Shown piece after piece: positions 51,263 to 64,000 of a stretch of 64,000 nt of DNA. The notes under the pieces were generated by a model. The model did not search any database and had not been told where the DNA came from. It saw nothing but the letters and a program-made list of their open reading frames with translations. The translations under genes and the position numbers were made by a program. The DNA is from Formicarius rufipectus (lineage: Eukaryota; Chordata; Aves; Passeriformes; Formicariidae), in NCBI GenBank assembly GCA_013399695.1, contig VXAU01004740.1:1-64000 (forward strand). Reading direction: 5' to 3'. The first letter of the stretch is position 1. Each line of letters begins with the position of its first letter.

Positions 51263-52659
51263 GTTTTCTTTTGAAAACAGGATGCAGTGCAGTTGACTCT
51301 CTTGCAGCATAGTCCAAAAAAGCCAGGAGAGATGCCAGTTGGTATTATTAATATGTAAGTAGATCATGACTGTCAGTGTCAACCAGGACCACTTTAACAA
51401 TATAATATAGAGAAGATACTGCAGCATAGCTAAATCATCAAATAGCAGTGCAAACGAGGCTGAAAGGAAGACACATGACTCAGAGTGGGAACTTATCCTA
51501 CCTATAAGATGGTATGAAGGTTGTTTTCTTTTAGATCCTGCTCTCTGTTCTCTGGCCTGGTGGCATGATGTGACTTTGAGGAGAAGTAAAAGAGATTTTT
51601 CTCTAGATCTTTATCTGTGGAGCCTTCTTCACGTCATTAATCTGGAATGCTTTTAGGGAAGACTTTTGAGTTGTGTGGAACAATTATCTAGGCTTCAAGT
51701 GTTATTTAATCACAAGCAAACTGGATGTAAAAAGCCTGACAAGTACTTTGAAATTTTTCATCCTGATTGTCTTGTCTATACCAAGGTACTATTAGCAGTT
51801 TCAGCAATAGTAAGTTATCATTAAAGCTTTGAGTGGTTGTTACAGTGCTATTTTAATTTTTTGTTGTTGTTGTAGAAAACAGTATGAATACCAGTGACAG
51901 AATTGTTTTAGCATCACACAGGTGACAGTACACAATCTCAGTGTGACATTCTGATAGGAGAGCAGAAATTAGGCTCTTCTGGTGCATAACTATGAGTGGG
52001 CATCACATGAATTTGTAAATAATCAAAGGAAAAAAATCAAATCAAGAGTCACCATTAGTAACTGCTAAACTGTCAGGGATACTTTTAAACCAGATAAGCA
52101 AATCAGACAATAACAAAAAAGATAAATATTTAGTAACAATCTTTGATGATAGTATCCACATTTTTTCTGAGCTCTCTTTGTCATAAATTAAGTTGACCAG
52201 TTACACAGTCATTATGGAAATCGGTCTGTCTTCCTGGGAACTTTCATAACTATTAGATTTAGACATCTGTGAATTAAACAATTATATATTTTTTTATATT
52301 TTTTTTTCAGTGCAGGATATAAAGGGGATGTTTTGCCCTGTTTTTCCTGTAGAAAATATTTCTCACAAACAAATATATTTATCACAATTTTATTTTCTCT
52401 TATACAATGATAGAATGGGAAAGACTCCTTAAAACTCCCAAGGCATATTTTCTTTAGCATTTTGACAAATAAGGCAAGGAGTACCAGAATCTGCATATGA
52501 CTTTGGATTTAAATACCTCACTAAAAAATTGCCATGAAGCTAGGACACAAAGTTTGGAGCTGCCTTTGAGTTTTACTGAGCTCATTAGCTAAGGGAGATG
52601 ATCAAACATGGTAAAAAGTTACTTTTGCTCGTCAAACCAGTGAAAGGATTCTTGATAGT

Positions 52660-52698
52660 ATTGTACCCTCCCAAGCCAAAGAATTCTATGATTCTGTC
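52660..52698 (+). mobile_element. Possible very short CR1 3' tail
   Basis: 'accctcccaagccaaagaat' followed by 'tctatgattctgt' resembles the last ~35 bp of CR1. Nothing upstream is clearly CR1, so it may be a degraded copy or chance. Confidence 0.4.
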
Positions 52699-54452
52699 CC
52701 CCAACACTTTCTGGAACAGAAGCTCATCCTTAGCTCCTAGCACAGAATACTTTTTCCCTCTTTTCCATGTGTGTTTAACTGGATAGCTGAGTTGAAATGT
52801 GTAGTTTGGCTCTTGGCCTCACATTGAACCTTGTACAGCACAGCTAGCAGTGAAATTAGAATTCACTTAGGAGCTCTTTTTATTCTAGTCTAAATGACTC
52901 TCTTCATTCCATGATTTTTGTAGGTTTTGCTGCTCATGGGATGTAAACTTCCTTTCCTACTCTCCTTTTCACAAATACAGAGATCAGTCTAGCAAGTGCT
53001 TTACTGATTGACCAGAACAAAACTATTGTTCATATTCTCCCCCTATTGTCTGTGCAATAAGATATTGCAATACTTCAGACTTTCTCATCACAGAGCAGTT
53101 CCCTCAATAACTCTGAAAAAGTTTCCCAGAAGTGATTTAGTGATTTTTTTAAGTTATCAATATTATGCCAAATAAATGATTCTTCCACAGAATTTAGTTC
53201 ACCATTCCTCTTATATCAGTTTTACCTAGTTAAAAATAAGGTTTGGAAAAGTACAGACACTTTGTTATGAGCTCAACATCAAATCAGGTACCTGAACAAA
53301 CATGGATTTGTCATTATGTTCTTAGATATCTATGACCATTATACTATGTATATATGCTGCAAAAATAATTACTTCAAATTTGATACACAAAAACCTGTAT
53401 TTAAAAAAAGCAAGTAAGACTTCCTTAGTCTTCAGTGCCTACAACTTCAGTCACTTATAAAAGGTCTTAAGTAAGCTCTGGACAGTGTAATTTCAGTTTT
53501 GGTTTAACAAAGACACTGTATTTCATACCATGTTTCAAATTTAATTTTACTGTTGTATATTAATTTCTGATACAACTCTTCCAATTTTGTTGAATTTACA
53601 TATTAAAGTATCTCACTATGATTTAACATAACTTTATTTGAAACTACCATGTTTGAAAAGCTGGTTTCTAATTACACATCTTAATTTGCCACACTCTTGG
53701 TATATTTCCCACACCGATGTAAGTAGGAAAATATCTATATTGTTTCATTCATAATGGAGTTGGTATGATTATTTGGACTTGGATTTTGTCCATTTATTTT
53801 CTTACTTTTTTTTTGTCTGTGTTCACTGTAGGATATTTCTCAAGAGATGTTTAGTAACAGCAGGGTGTTTTAAGACACATGAAAGGTCATCACTTTAGTT
53901 CTTTCTGTATTTTTTTCTCTCAAAAGAGTTTTCCTTTTAGTCTATGTTACACCTTCACAAAACTGTAATGAACAGTCTATTATGAGCAGCATTTTATCAT
54001 ATTGACTCTTTGTCAAGGGTCATTTACACAGCTGAGGTAACACACCAAAGGAAAAATGCGTCAGAGAATACACATAAGGGTTCCAGTTCTGATTTTATTG
54101 TATGTTAGATGATATCTAAATGTTTAAAATTCACAGAATTATCATGTCTCGTCCCTCCTTATCCCCACAGACACAAATGAAGGCTTGGAAGAAAAACTGA
54201 AAATTTGAATTTTTGGGGTTTTTTTTTTGTTATTGTTTGTTTTAGTACTCTGAGACATGGAAATTGCTTGCAGCTTGCCTTGAACGTGGAATAAATTGCC
54301 TACCATCTGTATCTATTCATAAATAATGAAGTAATAGCTAATTTGAGCTGAATTTTATACAACTTTCCTTCAAGGAACTGAGGGTAGGAAGTTTTGTAGA
54401 TTCTCACCATTACAACATTTTGCTTTCACAAATGCATACGATTTTACACATC

Positions 54453-54468
54453 CAGCTTTTAAAAGCTG
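54453..54468. repeat. 16-bp perfect palindrome
   Basis: cagcttttaaaagctg is its own reverse complement. Confidence 0.9.
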
Positions 54469-56379
54469 ATGAGAAGTTATGACCTATCTGCTGAGCTGCC
54501 AGGAATGACTAAATAGTTGCTGTTAGGCCTGTTCAGCTGTTAGGAAGAATTCATTAAAATGCTTTTTATGGCTATTTAAATTGAAATGTTTTGCCTCAGT
54601 TGTGGTAAGATAACTGTACATCCATAGCTCTGGTAGCTCTGTCACCAGGAAATAACTTAAGGCTGCTGCAACTTGATTGTTTTACATTATGTTCCCATAT
54701 TCTTATATTACCACTACTGTAAAATTTTTCTGCTGTCTTTCCTTTATGTCTAATAAAAGTATTATTTTCTGATTATTGCTTGCACTAAGACACTATATTT
54801 CACCAAAACAATAAGATATGTATATTAATGCTTGTGTACCTGTGCAATAAATAATTGTAATTGGTAAGAGTCACATTCAGCAACAGAAGTATATGTCATG
54901 GTCAAATCTGTGTGATAAATAAAGTAGGTTCACTTCTAACTACTATAGTAGTAAATAGACTAGTCTAAAGAGACATTCTTGTAAAAAAAGAAAAGTATAA
55001 ACAAGAAAAGTTTGGGTTATTTTGTAAGTATAAATGCTTAGGGCATAGAAATTACATTCTTAGGAAGCTGAAACAGACATTTCATTTCACTTCTGTGCTG
55101 CACCATGATTTCCCATCATATCGTCAGATTGGAGCAAAAGTGGCAATACTGGTCTGCAGATATAGCTGCAAATTTCTTCTCTTCATCTGTGGTAGCTGTG
55201 CTATTTGTAGGGATCACTTGGTGGTTTTTCTTGTTCTTGTTTTGTGGTTTTGTTTTTGTTTGGGTTATTTTGTTTGTTTTTCAGGTGAATTAGGAAATTC
55301 ATCCAGCTGAAAAATTACCCAGCTTCCCACGTGGCATCGTAAACACTAATGCTAGCACAAAGAAGAAAAGGAAAGCAGTAAGATTATAGACATAAAGTAC
55401 TGGGTACAGAAATATCCCCCTTGGTGACATTTCACCTTTAAAATTGCCTATAGAGATGGTGAAATCACAGTCTTTCAATAATCTTTCAATTACTGTAGAC
55501 ACAACCACTTAAATTGTACATAATTATTTTTTTTTTCAACAATAGGAATAACATGATTTATTCCTTTTTCTGTGAAAAATCTTGAGAAGAACCTCAGGGT
55601 TCACACAATGTTACTTTATCATTCCTAATTTTTCCTAAACAGCTGTTATTAAGCAAAACCAGTTTTTAGAGCCCATCAGTCCACTGCTGTGAAATCCAAA
55701 AGTTCTCCATAATCAGATGGGGCCTCCAAATTCCAGAGTCTTTTAGCTTCTCTTCATTAAAGGCATGCAAAAATGGAATGAAGATCTGTTTCGCTTTTCC
55801 AATTTTTACATGAAGCTGGCAACAATTAACAGGAGGTAAATTGTTCTACCCTCCTCACTGCAGTGAGCAGTTACCACAAATTAAAAAAAAAAATAAATAA
55901 AAATTGTCACTGTATCCAAATCACTGCAATTTCTGTTTTTCAGCAAGCAAAGTATGTAAGGCTGGCAGCACAATCAAAGGAAGACGTTTCCCCTGGGACT
56001 TCCCTCCCTTCAGTTCCTGTCAGCCAAAACCCATAGTTATTTGCAGAGGGAAGGAAAATAGTGCAAGTATAAACAGACCCTGAGGTAAGCAGGGGTTTGG
56101 CAGGAATAAGAAGAACTGTCCAATGCCATTCAGGAAGGCTTAAGAAAGTGTGATCATGCTGAATTAATTGTTTTATTGTTTATGAAAAGATTGTGGAAAG
56201 AGACATTGTCCTCCCTGTAAGAAAGGAGAAGTTGTTAACTTTGCATTCCTCCAGCTGAATAACGCAGCTGAAAGAGGAGGGAGTAAACAAATCTGTCATT
56301 TTCTAACTTGTACAGCATTCCTTATATCTGGTATATTCTAGTTAAAAAGTCCAAATAGGGTCACATTGGAGAGCAGGCA

Positions 56380-56995
56380 GAGAAAGCCAGTTTTGCCTGG
56401 AGCTACAAAGCAGGGTGGGCAGCAGGGGAGGGAGGGGGTTCTGCCCCTCTGCTCTGCTCTGGGGAGACCCCACCTGCAGTGCTGCCTCCAGCTCTGGGGT
56501 CCCAGCACAGGAAGGACATGGACCTGCTGGAGCCAGTTTAGAGAAGGCCATCAAGTTGATTAGAGGGATGGAGCACCTCTGCTGTGAGGAAAGACTGGAA
56601 GAATTGGGATTTTTCAGCCTGGAAAAGAGAAGGTTTTAGGGCGACCTCATTGTGGTCTTCCACTACCTGAAGGGAGACTACAGGAAAGATATAGAAACTA
56701 TTTACAAGTGCATGGAGTGACAGGACATGGGGGAATGGCTTCAAACTGAAAGAGAGCAGGTTTAAATTATATATCAGGAAAAAAATCTTTCCCTGTGAGG
56801 GGGGTGAGGCACTGGAACAGATTTTCCAGAGGCGCTGTGGCTGCCCCATCCCTGGAAGTGTTCCAGACCAGGCTGGATGGAGCTCTGAGCAACCCGGTCT
56901 AGTGGATGGTGCTCCTACCCATGGCAGGGGGTTGGAACTAGGTGATCTTTAAGCTCCCTACCAAGACAAACCATTCTATGATTCTATGAGTCTGG
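56380..56995 (+). mobile_element. CR1 LINE 3' fragment with intact tail
   Basis: 5'-truncated CR1 in sense orientation. Relics of the coding C-terminus ('gctctggggtcccagcacag', 56493-; 'gatttttcagcctggaaaag', 56608-) are followed by the 3' UTR ('ggcttcaaactgaaagagag', 56738-; 'ggcactggaacagattttcc') and the classic terminus 'aaccattctatgattctatg' at 56970-56989. It is among the best-preserved copies here, but 5' truncated and noncoding. Confidence 0.95.
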
Positions 56996-59900
56996 TAGAG
57001 TTTAAATAGGAACAGTACAAACCAATGACCTGTGCAAGCTTTCACAGCATCTGCATGTCTAGTGAAACATCACATTCCCTGAAATTCTTGCTGATCAATG
57101 GAATACCTGTAAGTGAAACCTCTAGGAAACAAACACTTGAGAAAGTCAGACCTACAAAAGGTTAGTCCAAATTCATCAATTTGCAATATATCATACTTGT
57201 GTATAAATCTTGATCAATCATTCCTAGGACGTGCAGAAATATCATTATCCCTACTGTAAAAGTGAGATTGGAAATACAGATAAAGGAAGACCCATAGAGT
57301 TATGTCAGGTCATATAGTGGAAATATTTTAGAGAATCTGAATCTAATGCAGCATCAAAAAGAGATTTGAATTGTTTTTTGACAATATATGAAAAATATCT
57401 TAGAAATTTAATAAAATCGCATAAAAGAATGACGCTTACTTAGTTAAAAATATTTGAAATACATAATGATGCAGAATATGATTTCCAGAAGGAGGTTTAC
57501 AGAATGTCACTAAATACAAATTATTTATGCTTGAATGTCTTACTATTTTTAAAATACTTTTAACTTTTTATGTTCTTTTTGGCACTCATTTGAACATCCC
57601 ACTGTTGTTATCTTCCAGTGCTCAGGTATCCAGAAATTTATTTAATAATAATTTATGCTTATGCTAAGGCAAGGGAGGAAAACACTATTAGGTTTTTTTC
57701 TGCATATCACAATTGTTCTGGATTTTTATAAGGTATATCATACTGTATACAAACAGGTTCAATTTCTGTCCTGCTATCTTCCTTCAATTTGATTTAACAG
57801 CATTGCTTTTGGTAGCTCACATCTTTCCATATTAAAACTCTATTGCCTCTTTTCGGTTTTTATTCCCAGACTGTCTTTATTCACTTTTTTTGCAATGTCT
57901 GCATATTATTCAGCATAGAGTCCAACTATTTTAGAATGATTTGAAAGCAATAGTAACATTAGCATGATTTTCTCTGCCAGACTACTGAAATATAAAAATC
58001 AGCCAAGAAAGCACCATTTGCGCAGTATCTCCTGGCTTCTTTTTCTTCATTTCTCTATGATGTCATTTACCATTATCTTTTTTTAGCAGATTAGCCCTTT
58101 CCCTTCACACAGGTAAAGGTTTGTATGTATCTGCTATCTTGTATGGAGCCTCTCATCTCTACTTAGGACTAAACATTCATTTCCAAGGGACTTTTTTCTT
58201 GTATTGAGACCCTTTTTTTGCCATGAGTATTCTGTTTCTGTGATACGTTCTTTCTGCCTAAAAGGGTTTTGAATCCTTAGTAATCTCCATAATCATTTTG
58301 AAAGAGATTGCTGGTTGGCACCCTTGCCAGCTTAGTTCATTGCCTACATCAAGATAAACTTCCTGCATTTGCCTATTACTAGCATAGCTCTTATTTAGAT
58401 TCACAAAAAGCTGCCTATGGTATCTCAAATTGCAGAAGCAGAATTAACATTCTGCCCAGAAGGGAATGAAATAATCTCTTGGAAGGAAGAGGAAGGTATA
58501 GCATAAACAGTCTAAGAACTCCTGGGAAATGACGAGTCCAAGAAGAAGTACTGCAGCTGGAGTCAGTGGACAAAGACATTCCACCAACATGCTGAGGGGG
58601 AACTGAGGGTGTTCTGTATAGAGGCAGCAGCTTACACCCATATGGAAGTGTCAGAATGTGACAGTGAAGGGCAACATCCCCAAAAATGGCTGAGATCAAC
58701 AGTTGAGAACTGTTTTCTGATGCTGATGACAGTCCTCAGTCAGATGAAATCCTCCGAGAGAGGACTTTGAGCTCACTCTTTACAAAGCAGTGATGAACAA
58801 GTCTGGGAGATAATTGCTGTGTCACAGCCTAACAGATACTCTCCTTCTTGGTCTTCTTTCTGCTCAACAGCATCAATCAGTATTGTCTTATCTGAGTCTA
58901 TTTAAAAGGAATATAAAAACCTCCTACCCCAACTATAAACTATTTAAATTGATAAAGAAATAGGTGTAAGGATCTATCAGCTCTGATGTCTTTTCTGATG
59001 GAAAGGAGCAAGTATAAGGAACAAATAAATGCAATGTTTCTTTCTTGAATTTGTTAAAACAAATACATGTCCCTCTCCTGCTTTAAACTTCTTTTTCCAG
59101 TTTTCTGTATGTAATTCTTCAAAGGCAAGCACTTTGAAATCTTACTTTAAGAATCTTCAATAAATGTCCAATAGCCTTTCTATATGGCAAGCTCTACATT
59201 ATGTCTAGATCATATTATTTCTTAATTATTACAATGTAGACTTTGTTAATGTGATTTTCTTTAAATACAATATTCTCTAAAAACATATATTTCCCCTTAC
59301 TGTAAGACACATTTCTACTCTTTTTAATCCTCTCATTTTTCTTGGTCACTTAAACAATATGAGATAGTGTAAAGTGTAGTATAAAACCACTTCAGGGAAA
59401 TAACAAAAAAAAACAAAAACACAACAAAAACAAACAAACAAAAAAAAAAACTAAAACAAAAACCTAACTATATTCTGAGTACCTTTATGCAAATGCAATA
59501 ACATTATAGGCTTATTACATGATGTGACTTAAAGTCTCTGTGAAATCCTTGTAGCTAAGGCCAAGTAAATTTGAACCCATTGAGAATGGAGCTCTGAACA
59601 TATCAACTTATTTCTGAACAAATTAACCTGGTTTAAACAATAGTATCAAATATTAAGATACACAGCTAATGATACCAAATTTGAAGTTTTTATACTAAGT
59701 GGCTCAAACCAGAGGAAAAATGTCATCCTGTATATGTAATCTAGTTTATTGTTTTACAGTAGTAGGAGCTCCACATCTCTTTAAACATATTTAAAAGAGA
59801 TTATGAGAGAAGGAGAAATAAAACATTAATAGGATTGAAGCAGATAGAAAAACCTCCAATTTGTTCTCATGAGCTGATGCAGGGTGAGAGATAAAAGAAT

Positions 59901-60594
59901 GTACTGCCAAGAAATATATTTTTAACTCTATTGCTAGCCTTCCAGAACCTGAAGTTTCAAACTGTGCAGATTGATAAACATACATCTGGATTTATTTCTT
60001 AGGTGGATTGAGTCAGGATACCATAGAAAATTCCACAGCATTTGAAAACATTAATCCCTCATTCTTCTCTCCATTAAATCTAGTTTTTCTGCCAGACTGT
60101 GAAAAATAGAGACCATTTCAAATGCTTTTCACGATGATTTTTTAAAGGAAAAATTATATACTTTTCATTAGAAAGCCCACCTAAAGCTAGCCTAGAAAGT
60201 TACATGGAACTACCTCCCACACACCTCTGATTTTGTGGGTCTTTATGGCTTGAAAGGGAAGAATGAGGATGAAGCTGAAGGATTCTGCATGAGTGAAGGA
60301 GACCAGAACTTCTCACTTTAGAAGGGAGTGCAAAGGTGAGAGCACAGTGTAGGTTCTGCCTCACTACCTGAGCCCAGAGTCATAAGACACACTCCAGACT
60401 AAACTGCCTTTTCTTCAGGCAGATGCATCTATGAATCAATCCGTTGGATTCACCACTATAGACCTCCTGAAAAATAGCATTGTTAGACACGCATTTGTCT
60501 CCTGTTTGGAGAGCCATATTCATCTCCTCTCTTTCTCACTAGACCTGCCTATATTGATTTTAATTTTTTGGCTTGTTTCAATTTTGTTGAATCA
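56996..60594. other. Unique AT-rich noncoding DNA
   Basis: No gene or interspersed repeat is recognised apart from the A/C-rich tract at 59402. Frames of up to 94 codons lack recognisable domains. Confidence 0.5.
59402..59467 (+). repeat. A/C-rich low-complexity tract (CAAA)n
   Basis: CAAA, CAAAAA and A10 units with a single T. Same class as 17421-17584. Confidence 0.9.
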
Positions 60595-60905
60595 AAGGAT
60601 GAGGTTAGAACTATCTCAGGAGATCATCTGCTACAACATCTTGCCTAAGGCAGGGTCTCCAACAAGATTGTACCAGCTCATAGAGGGCTTTATGCAGACA
60701 GGTCCAATGAGCACCAGGCAGTGATAGATAATCCCTTCCCTCAATCTGCTGGCTGTGCTCCTGCAGGTACATCCCAGGGTGCTGCTGGCTGCCTCTGCTG
60801 CCAGGGCAGGCTGCTGGTTCACACTCAGCCTGCCATCAGCCCAAGACCCCAGTCCTATTGCAGAGCTGTTCCCCAGCCTGCCTTGCGAGGGGCCTTTCTT
60901 GCTTG
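60595..60905 (-). mobile_element. Composite, internally deleted CR1 LINE fragment
   Basis: Read on the reverse strand. 60735-60905 is the C-terminal coding segment of CR1: in reverse it gives the familiar 'gg..tgctggtc.acagcc..ctgaac' region followed by '..cctggg.tgtacctgcagg'. 60600-60700 is the CR1 3' UTR ('aggagatcatctgctacaac', 'cataga/gggctttatgcagac'). The intervening 3' coding/UTR sequence is missing, so it is an internal deletion. The overlapping 94-, 71- and 63-codon frames are products of this GC-richer repeat. Confidence 0.8.
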
Positions 60906-62216
60906 TAGATAACATAGAAACTTTCTTCTGCTTCTCACAAATACAGATGTTTGGTCTCAGTTACACCTGAACTGCAATCTGGACTCTCTGGGTGCAACTT
61001 AAATATTTGTGGTTTTATTTTGGAGTGCCTCTGGAATAAGGTTTTCGACCCCCAGTGGCAACTGAACTTTGTCTTGCATTGCAGAGTATGCCAACAGGAT
61101 CCCTTCTGGATGAAACCAGAGGAGCAGTGAACTTCAAAAGCTTGTTAAGTGCACTCTAGCTGCTTAAAGAGCTTCATGCCATAGAGGTCTCCTGAAGTCA
61201 AAATTACAAAACTCAGCACCTTGAGAAAACTGTTCTTCGAGGCCTGAGTACTTGTTAAAATATACATATTTTTTTGTTCAAAGCTTGATACGTACTGCTA
61301 CAAATGGGAAAGATAATAAAAATAAATGTTTACAAGAGGCTGGGTTCTTTTTAGAACATGACTATTCTTTGGTATCACACTGACAAAAATATATGATGTT
61401 TTATTCCTGTAATCAAAAAAGTAATTGAGAAATAGTTATTTCTCTACATATTTTTCCCCTTCTACAGGCAGAAACAGTAAAATGTAGTAAAGCAGTGTTA
61501 TTGCTCTGTTGGTTCAAATCCTAGAAAACTTAGTTATCTGAAATATAACCCTGCTAACACATGTTGAAATGTATAATTGAGAATGGAATGTAAACCCCAG
61601 AGATCATGTTTTACAGCTACTGTTTTAAAATGCTTCATTTACCCCCAAAACTGTCACAACTCAAGGACATACAGAATTGACCTGTTATGAGCTTTTTCTA
61701 TTACCATCCCGCTGCTCTGGGGAAAGAAAGATGTTTTGCTTAAGTCAACTGTAGAACTTCAAAGACTAAATTATCTTAACTATGTTAGTGTTTGGGAAAA
61801 GAAACAACTCTCACATAACTCTGTCTTCTTTTATTTCTACATAAAACATAACTTGTAAGCGAAGATTAAAGGAATTGCTTTTATTGAGCTTAAAGAGGTT
61901 ACACTTAGGGAGGAACATGATAATTCTATGTAAATAGCTAAAGGGTAGTAATAGGAGAAAAAGGAAGAGCTGGCCACACTGGACATTAGTCATAAAACTA
62001 AAAGTAATGAGCTGAGTTAGGAGGGTAAATTTACTTTGGTTATTACAATAACTTCCCAAGAGAAAGACCGATCAGAGTATAAACAGACTTGTCTTGTGAA
62101 ATAGTTATTGAACAATATTTAGAGACATTAGAGCTAAGAATAAAAAGTCATCTGTAAAATATGATGAGTTTTCAGAGACTGAACTGGATGACCAATAGCA
62201 TCCTTTTAATTACATG
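60906..62216. other. Unique noncoding DNA
   Basis: No gene, RNA or interspersed repeat is seen. Confidence 0.55.
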
Positions 62217-63203
62217 TGTAGTGGGTTGACTTTGTCTGGACACAAGTTACTGCTGCTCCTCAACAGGACAGAAGGAGAAAATACAACAAAGAACTCATGG
62301 ACTTAGAGATCACTCACCAGTTATCAATATCAACAAAACAGACTATTTTTGGGCAACTAATTTAATTTATTGCTAATCAATGTAAAAGTAAGATGATAAG
62401 GAATAGGAGCAAATCAAAAACACCCTCATTACTTCCTTCTTCCCATGCTCATCTTTGCCCCCAACACTTCTAATTCCTCACCCTGAGTAGCACAGGAAAA
62501 CAGAGGACAGAGGTTGGTGTCAGTCCAGAAGGCTTTGTCTCTGCTGCCCCTTCCACCTCACACTCTTCTCCTCTTTCAGGGAAATGAAGTCTTAACCATA
62601 GGAGACAATTCTCCTTGACTTTCTCCAATGTCTACCCTTCCAACAGGCTTCATTTCTTCAAGGACTGCTTTGACATGGGTTCTTCCAACAGGTTATAGTC
62701 CTTCAGGGATGGTCTGCTCCAGTGTGGATCTTTCAAGGATCCTACCAGAAATCCTGCTCCTTCATGGGCTCCATGGGGTGTAGATTCATGGCCTTCAGCT
62801 ATCCTCAGGATGTATTCCCCTGCTCCAGTGTTGGGTTCTCCACAGACTGCTGGGGGACAACTTGCATCACCATAGTCTTCGCCAGGAACTACTGATCTCC
62901 AGAGCCTGGACCACCTCCTTCCCCTCCTCCTCCACTGACCTTGGTACCTGCAAGGTTGTTTCCCTCACATATTTTGATTCCCCTCCTTTATCTTCTGTTG
63001 TGCAGTGTTTTTTTTCCTGTGCTTAAACAGGTTATCACAGAGGTACTCCCCAAATCCCTGATTGGCTCAACACTGTGCAGTGGCAGGTCCTTCTTGGACC
63101 CAGCTGAAATGGCTCTGTTGGACACAGGGGCAGCTTCTGGTGTCCTCTCACAGAATCCACCCCTGCAGCCCCTCTGCTATGAAAATCTTCACATGCAAAG
63201 ACA
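62217..63203 (+). mobile_element. Near-complete solo LTR of an avian endogenous retrovirus
   Basis: Starts 'tgtagtgggttgactttgtc' and ends '...cttcacatgcaaagaca', so it has the TG...CA termini typical of LTRs. Internal blocks in the expected order are 'actaatttaatttattgcta' (62357-), the repeated 'ctgctccagtgtggatcttt'-type units (62640-62930), 'ctcacatattttgattcccc', 'ttatcacagaggtactcccc', 'tggcaggtccttcttggacc' and 'tctcacagaatccacccctg'. It is about 987 bp long, matching a complete LTR of this family. No primer-binding site, gag/pol/env region or second LTR adjoins it, so it is a solo LTR left by recombination. I see no clear target-site duplication. Confidence 0.9.
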
Positions 63204-64000
63204 ATAAAATACTCTTTCACTATGGAGCATGGGGGGGGGAGTGCATTCTTAAACATATCCAAAGCTGAGAAGAACAAACTGCCTTCCTGCTGAGAGTAAA
63301 CTGTTCTAATATGGGAAAGGAAAAATGCCACACAAAATGTAGTAAGCATTCTGACTGTTAATTTACTTTGTAATCTGCTCTAGCTATGATTAAAACTGCA
63401 TTGACTGACTTCTAAGATACTTGCATCTAATTGTACTGCACTAAGCAAATTTTTCTACCAAAACTAAATGAAGACAGAAAAGCTACAGGTTCAGAATTCT
63501 TCCTGTTCACCCTTTATGTTTGTGGGAGATAAAATTTGAAAAAGACACATTAAGGCAGTTCTACATTCAGCAGATGGAGTGAAGATTTGTTCCTATCTTC
63601 TTTCATCACCCTTATATTTTCTGTGCTGGATCAACAAGACATTCCTGGACTTTTCTGACATGAACCTCTAAGAACCTGCAAGCTGGAACTGCTTCTCAAC
63701 AAATAATACACAAATTAATGACATTTCCTAGGAGCAAACATATAAATACAGCATCTATCATTTTCTTAAGCCTACAGCTTTGGTCTATGAAAGCAAAATG
63801 AATCTCTAGACATGGAAGGAATAAAGGCTATCATATCAGTTTTTAAAATTTGATTTATATTCCTCCAGTCAAATTTGTGTAGAAGGTCCCAGTCCCTGAT
63901 TCAGACAATAAACACATGTCTGTTCAGGTGATATGAAGGTGGCAGGAGATAAAAAACGTTCTGCAGTTCAGATGCTAAAGATTGCACTTCATGGTTGCAA
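63204..64000. other. Unique noncoding DNA
   Basis: No feature is recognised apart from a G8 run at about 63231-63238. The overlapping short frames mostly extend out of the LTR. Confidence 0.5.

Larger units (their letters stand above)
51263..56379. other. Unique noncoding DNA
   Basis: No gene is recognised. A 16-bp perfect palindrome lies at 54453-54468 within a repeat-free block (54440-54720). T/G-rich simple sequence is at 54210-54243 and 55198-55282, and an A-run at 55881-55893. Confidence 0.5.

Noticed and set aside
45652..63203. Complete provirus flanked by the two LTRs
   Set aside because: The 15.6-kb interior shows no gag, pol or env relics and includes independent CR1 insertions.

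Overview
The window is AT-rich, intron- or gene-desert-like vertebrate DNA. The organism is almost certainly a bird. The evidence is the set of interspersed repeats: many 5'-truncated CR1 LINEs whose 3' ends read like 'aaaccattctatgattctatg', plus solo LTRs beginning 'tgt.gtgggttgac' of a type common in avian genomes. There are no Alu, L1 or other mammalian-type repeats. I lean towards a neoavian or passerine bird but cannot prove it from sequence alone. A 14-base run of N at 34318-34331 is an assembly gap.

I found no convincing protein-coding exon, tRNA, rRNA, CpG island, CRISPR array or bacterial-style operon. The open frames of 60-200 codons fall into three groups. Some are shadows of CR1 or LTR repeats, some are translations of simple repeats (poly-Leu/Ser/Arg/Lys from the 46.2 kb pyrimidine tract, Lys/Gln/Asn- or Phe-rich from A/C or G/T tracts), and the rest are isolated chance frames.

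Layout. 1-5.3 kb: unique AT-rich DNA with two G/T-rich tracts. 5.3-7.33 kb: a degenerate 2-kb CR1 (+) carrying endonuclease and reverse-transcriptase relics, with an internal deletion. 7.4-13.28 kb: unique DNA. 13.28-15.28 kb: two CR1 copies (+), the first with the RT ADD box relic. 15.3-17.15 kb: TAAT-rich DNA that may hold conserved noncoding elements. 17.16-17.58 kb: a CR1 3' end followed by 164 bp made only of A and C. 17.6-24.3 kb: mostly unique, with one CR1 (-) fragment at 19.5 kb. 24.3-24.8 kb: CR1 (+). 27.26 kb: 132 bp made only of G and T. 29.2-29.9 kb: an LTR 3' end and a CR1 (-). 30-41.8 kb: unique DNA with the gap, a (TAATCA)n tract, a (TATC)17 microsatellite and GC-richer patches. 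41.8-42.33 kb: CR1 (+) of the same subfamily as the 24.3 kb copy. 45.65-46.61 kb: solo LTR (+) containing a 241-bp pure pyrimidine tract. 51.2 kb: CR1 (-) fragment. 56.38-57.0 kb: CR1 (+). 60.6-60.9 kb: composite CR1 (-). 62.2-63.2 kb: a near-complete solo LTR (+) of the same family as the 45.65 kb copy.

Nothing here forms a gene system. The repeats are dead copies. The most unusual items are the strand-pure low-complexity tracts and a few homeodomain/MEF2-motif-rich unique blocks that could be long-range enhancers of a gene outside the window. I see no evidence of a previously undescribed biological system.
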